Below, piece by piece: positions 23,294 to 34,742 of a stretch of 64,000 nucleotides of DNA; within the stretch, counting starts at the first letter, position 1; each line of letters starts with the position of its first letter. The position numbers and the translations under genes were made by a program. The stretch comes from Pelecanus crispus (Eukaryota > Chordata > Aves > Pelecaniformes > Pelecanidae). Location: the NCBI RefSeq assembly GCF_030463565.1, contig NC_134675.1:21101862-21165861 (forward strand), given 5' to 3'. The notes under the pieces are model-generated. The model was not told the origin of the DNA and did not search any database. It was given only the letters and a program-made list of their open reading frames with translations.

Positions 23294-26200
23294 TCTGCAC
23301 AACTTTTCTGCATCAACTTCTGATCCTAAAGAATATAATTCAGAATAAGTTTGATATTAGAGACAGCAGTTTAATTTTTATACCATTTCTTTTTCCTCAC
23401 CTACAATTACAACATTTACTGCAGCAGTTCAGCTTCTTTATGTACAGTTTAATAACTTTATACAGTACAAAGTGCTTATTAATAAACAGAGCAAGACTCA
23501 AGCCAGACAGAAATCTTGCACAACTCTCCTTCCAGTGAAGTCTCTAAACTTCAACAGCCAGGTCAGACCACTATGTGAACTCTACCAGGTGCTGTAAATG
23601 TTCATTAGAAGTCAAATTCTGAGCATTCTTCCATATAATTTAAAATACTTTATACTTCTAATAATTCCAAATAATGTAATTTTCAAAATTATTTTCTTTA
23701 ATTGTTTCTTGTTAATAGGTATCCGAGAAGAAGAAAATTCTAATAGACCTGATTTACTTCAAGTCAAGCATCTTATCAGTTTTCATTTCACCTTAATTCC
23801 CAACTCTGACTGGACATCTTCAGTTTGTGATTTTTTTCCATAGGTAGTTGATTTAATCAAATGTAGTCACTTAAATTTGCAAAAAAACCCACCCCACAAA
23901 CCAAAACAAACAAAAAACCCATACCCCACACACAACTGAAAATTAACTTGCAGTGACCAGAGAATATTTTGTATCAAAATCAAAATACTGGCTCAAGCCA
24001 AGTTGAACCAAATTGAGAATATCAGTAAAAAGTTTTGAACCAGTTTAGTTAAACTCAGTTTAAAGTTATACCTTAAGTTAAAATGATGCAATGCTAAGTT
24101 TAGGCAAGGCCTCAGGTGGTATAATTACATTAAAACTTACAACCAAGATCTCTGAAGTTTTGCTATAAACTAGACATAACATTCCTTATATTTCTGAACA
24201 TGAAAACCAGAGCATGAAAACCAGAAGATAACACATTCACCTTTCATGTTTTTCATGCATAGGGAAAGAAAGAAAAAGAAGTATTAACTTCTACTTTCAT
24301 AGGTCCAAAAAGAAAAAAGAAAAATAAAAACAAAGAAAGAAAAAAACCCCACACAAGATGTGTATTAAGTTTCCCTTCCCATTCCTGAGTTGAGGTTAGG
24401 ACTCTTGTTTTAGAGTCAATTAAAAAGGTTAAATTGAAAACGCTGCATGCTGAAGTGTAACTGGATAGACAACAGCTATCTTCTACTGTTGTTATGGGGC
24501 TCACTTTGTGAATACCCTGCCTTTAATATAGCAAACCACAGGAATAATGCTTTGCTAGAACCAGAGTGCAACATCCTTGTTAGTTCATCAATAATTCCAA
24601 TACATGAAATACTATTATCTCACTTTGGGATTTGTTTTTACTCTCTAGAAGACATTAAAGAGCTCCATAAAAGTAGCATTAGACAGGAATAGAGCCCTGA
24701 GCTTCTGAACTATGACTGCTAGTTGTCAGCCTGAATCACTCTTTCAAAGTCTAGAGAGAAAAAAAAAAACCACCCAACAAAAAACGAACAACATTCATCA
24801 GTTTGATTATCCTGAGCAGTAGATGGGCAGTTTCCAATTGGACTCTACTATCTAAGCATTATCCCTACTTATTTAAGTAAATTGTTGTTTTATTCACACT
24901 ATTATCTCAGTAAATAGGAGTCTTTCTCTTCCTTCTCTTCTGGTAATTTTTATTTTATTCTTTTAAAAGGCATAATCTTTATTTGCTGAGTCTTCCTATA
25001 TATGTTGCTACATACACGATTCACAACTTATTTCAAAGCAACTAGGACAAATACAAAATACTATTGAAGATTTGTACTGGAAATCAGAAGAGTGACAAAT
25101 CTGGCTATCAGTAAGTTATATACGCTCACAATTTAAAATGACTCAGATTATGAGAAAATAGCAAGACAATTGCTAAATTTTCAGAAGAAAGCATACTGGG
25201 AGTGTGTGTGTGTCTCTCCCCCCCCCCCCCCCCCTTCCCCCCTCGTAACAGACTGCAACAACTATAAAATAAGCTTTCTCTTTATGAACATTCAGTTATT
25301 ACAAATGTAAAAGGAACAAGATATGGAAAAATAGCATTCCTCCCCCCCAACAGTCATACACAACTAACTTCTAAGAATAAGGGTGACATAGTGGAGAACA
25401 AATCAGCAAATTAAAGAATTTCCTTGCAATTTATACTGGACTGCTTGGCTAATATATCAGGTGGTGAACTGGGAAAGGAGGACTGAGATTATTTGTTGAA
25501 CAATGAGAACTGTATTCAGCATTGCCCAAATTAGAAGTGTGTCTATTTCTTTAGCACTTAAAAACAGAGTAAGCTTTTTTATGAGGAGATGAAAATGTAC
25601 TTTTAGAATACAACTTCTTTCTCCTTTTAATAGAATTCCTTCTGCTGCTAATCAACAAGCATTATACAAGCTAATTTTCATTTATGTCAAATTTAATAAG
25701 ACAAGAAAAAATACTGTTCCACAGTGCTGGGGGGAAATGATGACGGACAGACACCTTTTACTGATGGTCGGGGGGGGGGAATCTATGTCAAGGAGGGACA
25801 GAAGGGTAATTTAAAATTTACAGGAAGACAAATTTAAAGAATAGTGGAAGCCAATCTGTTGATCCACCTAGTAATGTTTTATCTATGAGGACAAAATGCT
25901 GCAGTTACTATTTGGTCACAGAGTACACAGTTCTGAAAAGTAGTATTAGTGCAGGTTACACCAATTCTAAAGTGTCATCAGTCCCAAGGATGTGGTATTT
26001 GGAAGTGAATTTTGAAGAGCTGGTCAGAACAACAACCACCACCACGCAAACAAACAAACACAAAACCACAACAACCTAGGACAAATAAGTCAGTGAAGCT
26101 ACAGCAAGACTTCCAGTATTATTATGAAATTGAGATAATTTTGGACTATTAGCTACAGTGTCTAATTTCTTTAAGTTTTATTCCACTGTTAGCACCTTCA

Positions 26201-27009
26201 TGCTATTAATTTTCAGAAGTCACTGATAACCATAAAAGTTTAACAGATTCATGGTATCAAGAAATCAGTTGATGAAGACTTTTTTCCTGCTTTTCTTTCC
26301 TATCTCCCAATGAAGTGCCATCTTCTTACATGTCTTGCTTTGGAAATTGCTCAGTGCTTCATTGCATTTAAAAAAAGTTTCTTTTTTTTTTTCTTTTTTC
26401 TAATTTTCTGTTTTTAGAACTACAGCTATATTGCTTTGTTTCCTACTTATTCTCTTCTCTGGTTCTTTCCTTGCAACTTCTGTGTTCTCTGCTGACTGCC
26501 CAGGTACCTAATAGGGATTGACTAACCCAATTTAAGTCAGGCAGCTCCTATTTGTACTCTGTAATACTCCACTTCTCCACTTCAACAACTATCCCAATAT
26601 AAGTAAGATCCCAGGATTTAGTACTAAATTCAGTGCTGCACAAACAATTCTGCATTTTCATAACTATATCATGTTCACTGACAGTACACATGGGGAAAAA
26701 AAAAATGTTTGAATTTTGTCTCTTAGCACAAGATGAACTATTTACTGGTGAGCATGCTCTGAGGCAAGACACAGGGCATTTTTCAGAGCCAAAAGATACA
26801 AAAGCTCTTTTTACATGGCAGTTGCATGTGCTAGTTTCTGCATCTTGCAACTGAAACTCATGTATATACACACAATGGAAATAAAAGGATACAGATGTGC
26901 TATACAGGGAGAGGAAATAATGACTATTGGCATTAATTAGATTCAGATTCAGCCACAGGGAGATGGCTTTGCATGAGCTGCCTCATTTTTAGTTTTGGTT
27001 TGGTAAAAC
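23294..27009. other. Intergenic DNA, no gene seen
   Basis: AT-rich DNA between the CR1s and the GKAP1 3' end. It contains a long C run at about 25217-25234, a G run at about 25770-25778 and scattered A runs. A short open frame at 26548-26871 (minus) has no recognisable relation. Confidence 0.5.
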
Positions 27010-27575
27010 TGTCGTGGTTTAGCCCCAGCCAGCAACTAAGCACCATGCAGCCGCTTGCTCACTCCCCCTACCCCAATGGGATGGGGGAGAGAATCGGAGG
27101 AGTAAGAGTGAGAAACACTCCTGGGTTGAGATAAGAACAGTTTAATAATTGAAATAAAGTAAAACAGTAATGATAATAATAACAATATAATAATGATAAT
27201 AATAATAATATACAAAGCAAGTGATGCACAATGCAATTGCTCACCACCCGCCGACCGATACCCAGACAGTTCCCGAGCAGCGATCGCTGCTCCCCGGCCA
27301 ACCCCCCCCAGTTTATATCCTGAGCATGACATCATATTGCATGGAATAGCCCTTTGGTCAGTTTGGATCAACTATTCTGGCTGTGGCCCCTCCCACTTTC
27401 TTGTGCACCTGGCAGAGCATGGGAAGCTGAAAAGTCCTTGACTAGCATAAGCAGTACTTAGCAACAACTAAAACATCAGTGTGTTATCAACATTCTTCTC
27501 ATGCTAAATCCAAAACACAGCACTATGCCTGCTACTAGGAAGAAAATTAACTCTATCCCAGCTGAAACCAGGACA
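27010..27575 (-). mobile_element. Solo LTR of the provirus family, AAAAC target duplication
   Basis: It starts TGTCGTGGTTTAGCCCC and ends AACCAGGACA, reading on the minus strand. AAAAC flanks it at 27005-27009 and 27576-27580. It is full length with TATA, ATT tract and ATTAAA. It lies just beyond the candidate GKAP1 polyadenylation site and in the same orientation. Confidence 0.95.
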
Positions 27576-27693
27576 AAAACTTTCACCGTTTGCATACTAA
27601 TGCATTTGTATCTTGATAGTCATTAAATGAAGTATTCTCATTTGAGAAATTTTAAGAAAGCAAGAATTCAAACATACAAATGGAAGAGTAAGT

Positions 27694-27699
27694 TTTATT
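27694..27699 (-). terminator. GKAP1: Candidate GKAP1 polyadenylation signal (AATAAA)
   Basis: A canonical AATAAA on the minus strand lies about 230 bp downstream of the GKAP1 stop codon. Its use is inferred from position only. Confidence 0.5.
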
Positions 27700-27925
27700 G
27701 AATGATGAAAAACTAGTTATCACATTTCAATTAATGTTTAAGCTTTGCTAGAATACCAGTTTTCTCTTTTTTTCTTTAGCAGAAGTTGCAACAAATCAAT
27801 TATTCAGAATGTTAGTCAAACTAGTAATTGTTAATTTCTCCTCAAAAAGCTGCATAGTTGAGCAAGGTTTTTTTGTTTGTTTGGGTTTGGTTTTTTTTTT
27901 GCTTTGAATCTGGTGGCAGAGGAGA

Positions 27926-27973
27926 TCACCTGCACTGGTCAGATTCTGAATGCCTTTTCCCTTTTTTCCCACC
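27926..27973 (-). CDS. GKAP1: GKAP1 last coding exon (stop included)
   Basis: It encodes the conserved basic C-terminus GGKKGKRHSESDQCR and a TGA at 27926-27928. The acceptor is TCTCTCACAG|GGT. It differs from the human ending by two conservative changes only. Confidence 0.93.
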   Translation of the reverse strand, partial: GGKKGKRHSESDQCR

Positions 27974-29812
27974 CTGTGAGAGAACTGAAAAAAATGTTTA
28001 GCTAATATAATAGACATGACACTTGATAGCTGCAGTTATTTTCCATATTAAAGTAGTATAAATTAACAAGATAAAGACTCAGGATTTGTTTAAACTGCAT
28101 ACTTTTGTAAAATTATACAAGTATATTTATATGGGACACGAACCCATCTGAACACCAGATTTCGATATATAAATTAATATAGTCAAGGCACTTATAGGAT
28201 ACACAATTGAGATAACATCTGGGGATAAAAACCACACTGGTTTGTTGCTTTCTTTTTTTTTTTTTTTGCTTGTTTTCGTTTTGAACCCACTCACACATTT
28301 TTGGTTGTTTTTTTTTTAAAAGGGCTTCCTAGTATTTCAAAGCAGTATTCCAATAAAGAAGGCAAATCTAATGTTATTAAAGACAACACCACAAGAAAAG
28401 TGGTAGTATAAGAAGGGTTATCCTGGACAGCCTGGGAGGATTATAGGAGAGAATAATAAAAGCAGTAATGATGATCCCTGCAAGGCAGATGAGACTGAAT
28501 TTTCAAAAAAGAAAGATGTGTAAAGATAACAGCATATTAAATGGGTGGAGGAGCAAAATGAGCAAGAGAGGGAATGATTTTGTAGTAATTCTGAAGCATG
28601 AAACAAAGACCAAAGTTTTTTGTCAATTCTTTTACTCTTATTCTGTTAATTTGTTATTACAATTAATTGCAAAAGAGTTATGTTTCTTATTCAAAATTTT
28701 CTATTTACAGAGAAAAATACTAAACACTAGCAAAATCATGGAGAGCAGAAGGCAGCAGAAAGACTGAAGTTGTAAGTCTGAACAGAGATGTAAATGAATG
28801 ACAGTAACAATAGATTTATTTTAGTTTAAATTAGTGGTATAAACACTCAGCTTTTCTGTAAGGGACTGAACAAGAACATATATTTGGGAACTGCTGCAAG
28901 ACAATTTTAAGAAGGAGCTCACTCACTTGTGGTAAAGTGACAAGGGAAAAAAGACAAAAGATTAAGTACAGAACACCATGTAATGCTAGCCAAAGAATTT
29001 GATGTAATCAGAAAAGATTTGTTGTTTCAGAAAGAGTAATTATGGCTTAATGAGTCAGCTTTCATGAATTTATAGTATTCCAACACAAACAGCGTGTTAC
29101 AAATTGAAACAAGATTGCTTGCCAAAGACTACAGGGCTACCCAAAAAGTTTCCATTATAAACTATAGGCTCTCCTTGTAACCTATGCAAAATGTCACAGT
29201 CAAAGAAAAATACAAGTGTGTTAAATAAACCATGCACAAGTATAAATCCTTATTCTCATGGGACCAAATAACTACACTCTTAAGTCCTCAGAAGTTTAAG
29301 CAGCATACTATTTCTATGAAAGTTAACTGAAATTTACTAACATGAGATGCATTCCCAGCCAAGTTGAACAAAATAGCACATGCACAATCAGCAAGACACT
29401 GATTTTATCACTCAAGTTTCAACAGAATTTGCTCTGAATCTCCTACAAAGACTTGACTATATACAGAAATAAGATACAGAATACGTGAAAGAACACGTGG
29501 CAAAAAAAGCCATGAAGTCTAAGTTAGTCTGGGTACACACAGTTAGACAGAGTATGAAAGGAATTTGTTGCTTTTGCTGTTTATTTACCAGCATACTTCA
29601 GGAAGTTTCAAAGCACAAAACAGGCAAAGTTCTTCTTGCCAAAACTGTGCTTTAGTTTTGCCACTGTTTTTTCCCTACAATATGAACCACTACAGATTTT
29701 TTTTAAAACCTGAAAAAGTAGAGCTAACAGGTCAGTTCAAAGCACATTACTTGATGTAACTGAGACCATCTTGAAAAACAGGTAAACTTACATCTACAGA
29801 AAATAAGAATAC
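27974..29812 (-). other. GKAP1 last intron
   Basis: AT-rich intron, with a poly-T tract near 28252-28267 and another near 28310. No element or exon recognised. Confidence 0.6.
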
Positions 29813-30425
29813 CTGATATTTTATTAATTCTGCCTGCAAGAGATTCACTTTGGATTTCTCTTGCTGTTGTGGTTTAACCCAGTAAGCAGCTAAACACCAC
29901 ACAGCCGTTCGCTCACTCCCCTCCCTCCCCAGTGGGATGAAGGAGGAATCGGGGGGAAAAAAAAAGTAAAATTCATGGGTTGAGATACAGACAGATTAAT
30001 AGGAAAAAAAAGGAAGGGAAAATAACAATAATAATAACAAAAATAAGTGATGCACAATGCAATTGCTCACCACCTGCCGACTGACGCCCAGCCTGTCCCT
30101 GAGCAGAGATTGCTGCCCCCCGGCCCCCAGTTTATACACTGAGCATGACATCATATGGTATGGAATAGCCCTTTGGTCAGTTTGGGTCAGCTGTCCTGGC
30201 TGTGCCCCCTCCCAGCTTCTTGTGTACCTGGCAGAGCATGGGAAGCTGAAAAGTCCTTGACTAGCATAAGCAGTACTTAGCAACAACTAAAGCATCAGTG
30301 TGTTATCAGCATTCTTCTCATACTAAATCCAAACCACAGCACTATGCCAGCTACTAGGAAGAAAACTAACTCTATCCCAGCCAAAACCAGGACACTTGCT
30401 CTAATGCAGCATGAAGTGTAGTTAC
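29813..30425 (-). pseudogene. GKAP1: GKAP1 penultimate coding exon split by an LTR
   Basis: The exon starts at 30425 after a TTTTTTAG acceptor with codons for VTTLHAALEQ and is cut at 30395 by an LTR. It resumes at 29864 with codons for EKSKVNLLQAELIKYQ and ends at 29813 before a GTATTC donor. The five bases GCAAG (minus strand) are present on both sides of the LTR as the target duplication. Apart from the insertion the coiled-coil frame is undamaged. The split removes the last about 27 codons of the coiled coil plus the C-terminus from normal reading. Confidence 0.95.
29865..30394 (-). mobile_element. Solo LTR inserted in a GKAP1 coding exon, CTTGC target duplication
   Basis: It starts TGTTGTGGTTTAACCC and ends AAAACCAGGACA, reading on the minus strand like the gene. 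CTTGC occurs at 29860-29864 and 30395-30399. It is 530 bp with a TATA-like TTTATACACTG segment and a reduced AAT/AAC tract. Being sense-oriented it brings its own polyadenylation signal into the transcript. Confidence 0.95.
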
Positions 30426-31275
30426 CTAAAAAACAAATAGAATGTTAATTTATAAAACATGCTTTACATCCACAAGTTTACCAAATCAAAACAGTTCTCT
30501 GTTAGTATCATGTTGGACAAACAGGCAATACATGCTGGCTTCAAAAAAGATTAACACTATGATTGTGCATGAACTGAAAGTATAAGTAAAATATTGCATA
30601 ATGACAATTATTTGCCAAGCAACATTCATTAGTTTACCTCTATAATGTTATATGAAAGCTACAAAGTTAGAAACTCTTCTGAGTTTTGGACTCTGCATTA
30701 ATTCCTGCCATAGAGCACTTAACTGATATAATATTATACAATACAGATGATCTTATTACATCACCCTCAAAAATTAGTAGTGTTCTACAATACTAGGTTT
30801 GTGCAAGTTAAGGACTTAAAACTAATAGTCACTGCAAACCAAAACTAAACACAAAAATGTTGCATGTTCTCTATTACAGTGGCTTATTAACAGTTATGTT
30901 CATAAATAATTCATTGCTTGGTTAAGTTGGTAAACCAGCCATTTTCAAACTTGAGACTAGAAAGCACAAAAAGGGAAAGCAGCAATTTCTACAGTATCTT
31001 TCTGAGCTTCCTAAGCTTGGGTTACCAAACGACGATATTCTTAAAGTGCTGTTGAGGGCAAAATCCTTTCAGGCATGCTGAAGTATCTCTTTCCAGAAAT
31101 ATCTCTAAATGTACAATGGTGGAAATTTACATAATAGACGTCCTCTGAAACATAGTACCTGGCTAAGGATGAAATGTAACATCCTTTGCTTGTTAGTCAA
31201 CCCATCTGTGTGTGCCCCAATAAATTGCATCTTTGAAAAAGTCATGAAATTTTATATTAAGAAATCCTTGCTTAC
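30426..31275 (-). other. GKAP1 intron, nothing else seen
   Basis: AT-rich, with no repeats of note. Confidence 0.6.
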
Positions 31276-31346
31276 CTGGAAGGTCACTTCATTTTTGATA
31301 CTTTGAGATTCATCAACCTGTAGGAGTATTTCTGCTTTGTCTTTCA
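31276..31346 (-). CDS. GKAP1: GKAP1 coding exon (coiled coil, [14 protein letters not shown])
   Basis: The 71-base exon has acceptor CTCTGTAG|TG and donor CAG|GTAAGC. After completing a split Met codon it encodes [19 protein letters not shown] and VTFQ, nearly identical to human. The incoming phase fits the end of the exon at 41298-41361, showing that the two were once adjacent exons on one strand. Confidence 0.95.
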
Positions 31347-31510
31347 CTACAGAGAGAGAAACTGAGTGTGAGGATATTTCTAGATTTACAGCTCTTCATC
31401 TGAAACAGCACTGTGATATTGCTCTATTTCACTGTTTTAAAATAACTCCCATTTTCACTGAGAGAACAGTAGATGTTAATTAAAAAACAACCATTAGTTA
31501 CCTGTGCCAT

Positions 31511-33438
31511 TATAGAATCATAGAATCATTTAGGTTGGAAAAGACCTTTAAGATCATCCAGTCCAACCATTAACCTAACACTACCATGTCTACCACTAAA
31601 TCAAATAAGGGTAGAGTAGCAATTTCATGTTTCCTGGCTTGGTGGCTGGGTTATATTTAATGAAAGTATAAACTAGGAATCATTAAGGTTGGAAAGGACC
31701 TCTAAGATCATCAGTCCAATCATCAACCCAACACCACCATGCCCACTAAACCATGTCCCAAAGTGCCACGTCTACCCATTTTTTGAACACTTCCAGGGAT
31801 GGTGACTCCACCACCTCTCTGGGCAGCCTGTTCCAATGCTTGACTACCCTTTCCATGAAGAAATTTTTCCTAATATCCAATCTAAACCTCCCCTGGCACA
31901 GCTTGAGGCCATTTCCTCTTGTCCTATCGCTAACTACTTGGGAGAAGAGACCAACACCCACCTCACTACAACCTCCTTTCAGGTAGTTGTAGAGAGCAAT
32001 AAGAGCGATAAGGTCTCCCCTCAGCCTCCTCTTCTCCAGGCTAAACAATCCCAGTTCCCTCAGCCGCTCCTCATAAGACTTGTTCTCTAGCCCATTCACC
32101 ACCTTTGTTGCCCTTCTCTGAACATGCTCCAGCACCTCAATGTCTTCCTTGTATTGAGGGGCCCAAAACTGGACACAGTATTCCAGGTGCGGCCTCACAA
32201 GCGCCGAGTACAGGGGGACAATCACCTCCCTGCTCCTGCTGGCCACACTATTCCTGATACAAGCCAGGATGCTGTTGGCCTTCTTGGCCACCTGGGCACA
32301 CTGCTGGCTCATGTTCAGCCGGCTGTCAACCAACACCCCCAGGTCCTTTTCTGCCAGGCAGCTTTCCAGCCACTCTTCCCCAAGCCTGTAGCGTTGCATG
32401 GGGTTGTTGTGACCCAAGTGCAGGACCCGGCACTTGGCCTTGTTGAACCTCATACAGTTGGCCCCAGCCCATCGGTCCAGCCTGTCCAGGTCCCTCTGCA
32501 GGGCCATCATAGCCTCCAGCAGATCGACACTCCCACCCAATTTGGTGTCATCTGCAAACCTACTGAGGGAACACTCAATCCCCTCATCCAGATCGTTGAT
32601 AAAGATGCTAAACAAGAATGGCCCCAAAACAGAGCCCTGGGGAACACTGCTCATGACTGGCCGCCAACTGGACTTAACTCCATTCACCACTACTCTCTGG
32701 GCTCAGCCACCCAACCAGTTTTTTACCCAGCAAAGAGTATGCCCGTCCAAGCCATGAGCTGCCAGCTTACTCTAGGAGAATGCTATGGTATACGGTGTCA
32801 AAGGCTTTGCTGAAGTCCAGGTAGATGACGTCCACAGCCTTTCCTTCATCCACCAGGCGGGTCACCAGGTCATAGAAGGAGATCAGGTTGGTCAAGCAGG
32901 ACCTGCCTTTCATGAACCCATGATGGCTGGGCCCGATCCCCTGGTTGACCTGCACATGCCTGTTTAGTGCACTCAAGATGAACCGCTCCATAAACTTTCC
33001 CGACACCGAGGTCAGGTTGACAGGCCTGTAGTTCCCCGGGTCCTCCTTCTGGCCCTTCTTGGAGATGGGCATCACATTGGCAAGCCTCCAGTCATCAGGG
33101 ACCTCCCCTGTTAACCAGGACTGCTGATAGATGATGGAAAGTGGCTTGGCAAGCTCCTCTGCCAGCTCCCTCAATACTCTCGGGTGGATCCCATCCAGCC
33201 CCATAGACTTGTGAGCATCCAGGTGGCGTAGCAGGTCATTAACTGCTTCCTCCTGGACTATGAGGGCTCCATTCTGCTCCCCATCCCTGTCTTCCAGCTC
33301 AGGGGGCCAAATACCCTGGGGATAACTCGTCTGGCTATTAAAGACAGAGGCAAAGAAGGCATTAAGTACCTCAGCCTTTTCCTCATCCTTGCTGACAATT
33401 TTCCCCCCGACATCCAGCAAAGGATGTCCTGTGCTGGA
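31511..33438 (-). mobile_element. CR1 LINE 3' half (left inverted-repeat arm)
   Basis: It reads on the minus strand from HPLLDVGGKIVSKDEEKAEV through RT blocks (NYRPVNLTSVSGK, DVIYLDFSKAFDTV, then [10 protein letters not shown] with the catalytic FADD) to [15 protein letters not shown] and the 3' tail. The protein is interrupted by a stop and frameshift near 32700-32765. The 3' end has two copies of the GGTTGGAAA(A/G)GACC motif about 165 bp apart. Its 5' side is cut by the LTR at 33439. Confidence 0.95.
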
Positions 33439-33803
33439 TGTCCTGGTTTCGGCTGGGATAGAGTTAATTTTCTTCCTAGTAGCAGGCACAGTGCTGTGTT
33501 TTGGATTTAGTTGGAGAAGAATGTTGATAACACACTGATGCTTTAGTTTTTGCTAAGTACTGCTTATGCTAGTCAAGGACTTTTCAGCTTCCCATGCTCT
33601 GCCAGGTGCACAAGAAAGTGGGAGGGGCCACAGCCAGAATAGTTGATCCAAACTGACCAAAGGGCTATTTCATACCATATGACGTCATGCTCAGGATATA
33701 AACTGGGGGGGGTTGGCTGGGGAGCAGCGATCGCTGCTCGGGAACTGTCTGGGTATCGGTCGGCAGGTGGTGAGCAATTGCATTGTGCATCACTTGCTTT
33801 GTA

Positions 33804-33859
<56 letters not shown>

Positions 33860-34034
33860 TGTTACTATTATCATTACTCTTTTACTTTATTTCAATTATT
33901 AAACTGTTCTTATCTCAACCCAGGAGTGTTTCTCACTCTTACTCCTCCGATTCTCTCCCCCATCCCACCGGGGCAGGGGGAGTGAGCGAGAGGCTGCGTT
34001 GTGCTTAGTTGCTGGCTGGGGCTAAACCACGACT
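33439..34034 (+). mobile_element. 5' LTR of provirus B
   Basis: It runs from TGTCCTGGTTTCGGCTGGG to CCACGACT (last base changed from A). TATA is at about 33697. A pure ATT tract of about 18 units (33804-33857) makes this the longest LTR in the window; ATTAAA follows at about 33897. Confidence 0.95.
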
Positions 34035-34042
34035 GTCCTTTT

Positions 34043-34060
34043 TGGCGCCCAACGTGGGGC
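34043..34060 (+). promoter_or_regulatory. Primer-binding site, tRNA-Lys(1,2) type
   Basis: TGGCGCCCAACGTGGGGC is the full 18-base complement expected for the 3' end of tRNA-Lys(1,2), eight bases after the LTR. The same 18 bases are found in provirus C. Confidence 0.9.
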
Positions 34061-34154
34061 ACGAAGGGTTTGAGATAATAACAGATTAACCAGAGTGTGT
34101 TAAGGAATCCGTTAGCAGTTGCTGGTCACAATATTAGTTCATCTGATCTGCACC

Positions 34155-34742
34155 ATGCTCCTTTTTTTGCTGTACATGTTAAAGATGGGTGTTGTTTTTT
34201 TTAGTTTGTTGTGCTCTGCAGTGATTAGTGATGTTTTGCCTGGGAGATTTGTTATTAAAACACTGACCTTGAGCACTGCTTGGTATTTGGGTTTCATACA
34301 GAAGTCATTACTGTACTTCGGGTACCACCTCATGGAGACAATTAGCAATCATACTTCTTCCTCAGAGAGGTTTGTTGTGGAGGAAATACAGAATGGCACC
34401 TTCACTACCTTCTTCTATGATGTTTCCTCCTTCATTACAGTAACTTTTCAGTATCTTGAACATCCCTGGGTAGTTAAGATACTTCTATTGATACTCCTTG
34501 GGAATATTGTTTCGGTTTTGATAAAGGTTAGTAAGCAATTTAAGAATATCACCCAGAGATCTGCCCCAAGGCTGGAGAGTTATGAGTGGCAGGGTATGTG
34601 GGATAGTATGGGCAAGTACCTAGGGCAGTGGGCACCTCCCGTGTTTTGGAACTTCACCCCTGAACAAGTGCAGAATCCTGAACAATTAGTAAAGTATTTG
34701 GAAAAAGTATGTTGTCACCCTGGCAACTCCAGAGAGACATAA
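34155..34742 (+). pseudogene. Hydrophobic pre-gag leader frame of provirus B
   Basis: The first ATG after the primer site (34155, context ACCATGC) opens a frame of 195 codons. A strongly hydrophobic N-terminus (LLFLLYMLKMG and FFSLLCSAVISDVL) looks like a signal anchor. A second hydrophobic span (VVKILLLILLGNIVSVLI) lies near residue 115. Between them are NHTSS, NGTF and other potential glycosylation sites. A basic region and SYEWQGMWDSMGKYLGQW follow. TAA at 34740-34742 closes it, but the same position in provirus C is CAA and the frame runs on into gag there. It is therefore best seen as the N-terminal part of Gag, not as Env. I do not recognise a described family. Confidence 0.75.

Noticed and set aside
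33418..33489. A conserved-looking N-terminus (MPATRKKINSIPAETRT) on CR1 frames at 32767-33489 and 45567-46289
   Set aside because: These residues are the LTR terminus read in reverse and fused to CR1 by the joint; they are not part of CR1 ORF2.
33643..34008. Open frames with long Ile or Leu runs in LTRs (also at 10817, 13210, 27036, 45087, 52278, 53881 and 56281)
   Set aside because: They are translations of the ATT/AAT microsatellite inside the LTR in different frames and are not proteins.
34155..34742. Leader frame as an env gene
   Set aside because: It lies between primer site and gag, not after pol. It lacks a furin site and an Env-type cysteine motif, and is in frame with gag in provirus C.
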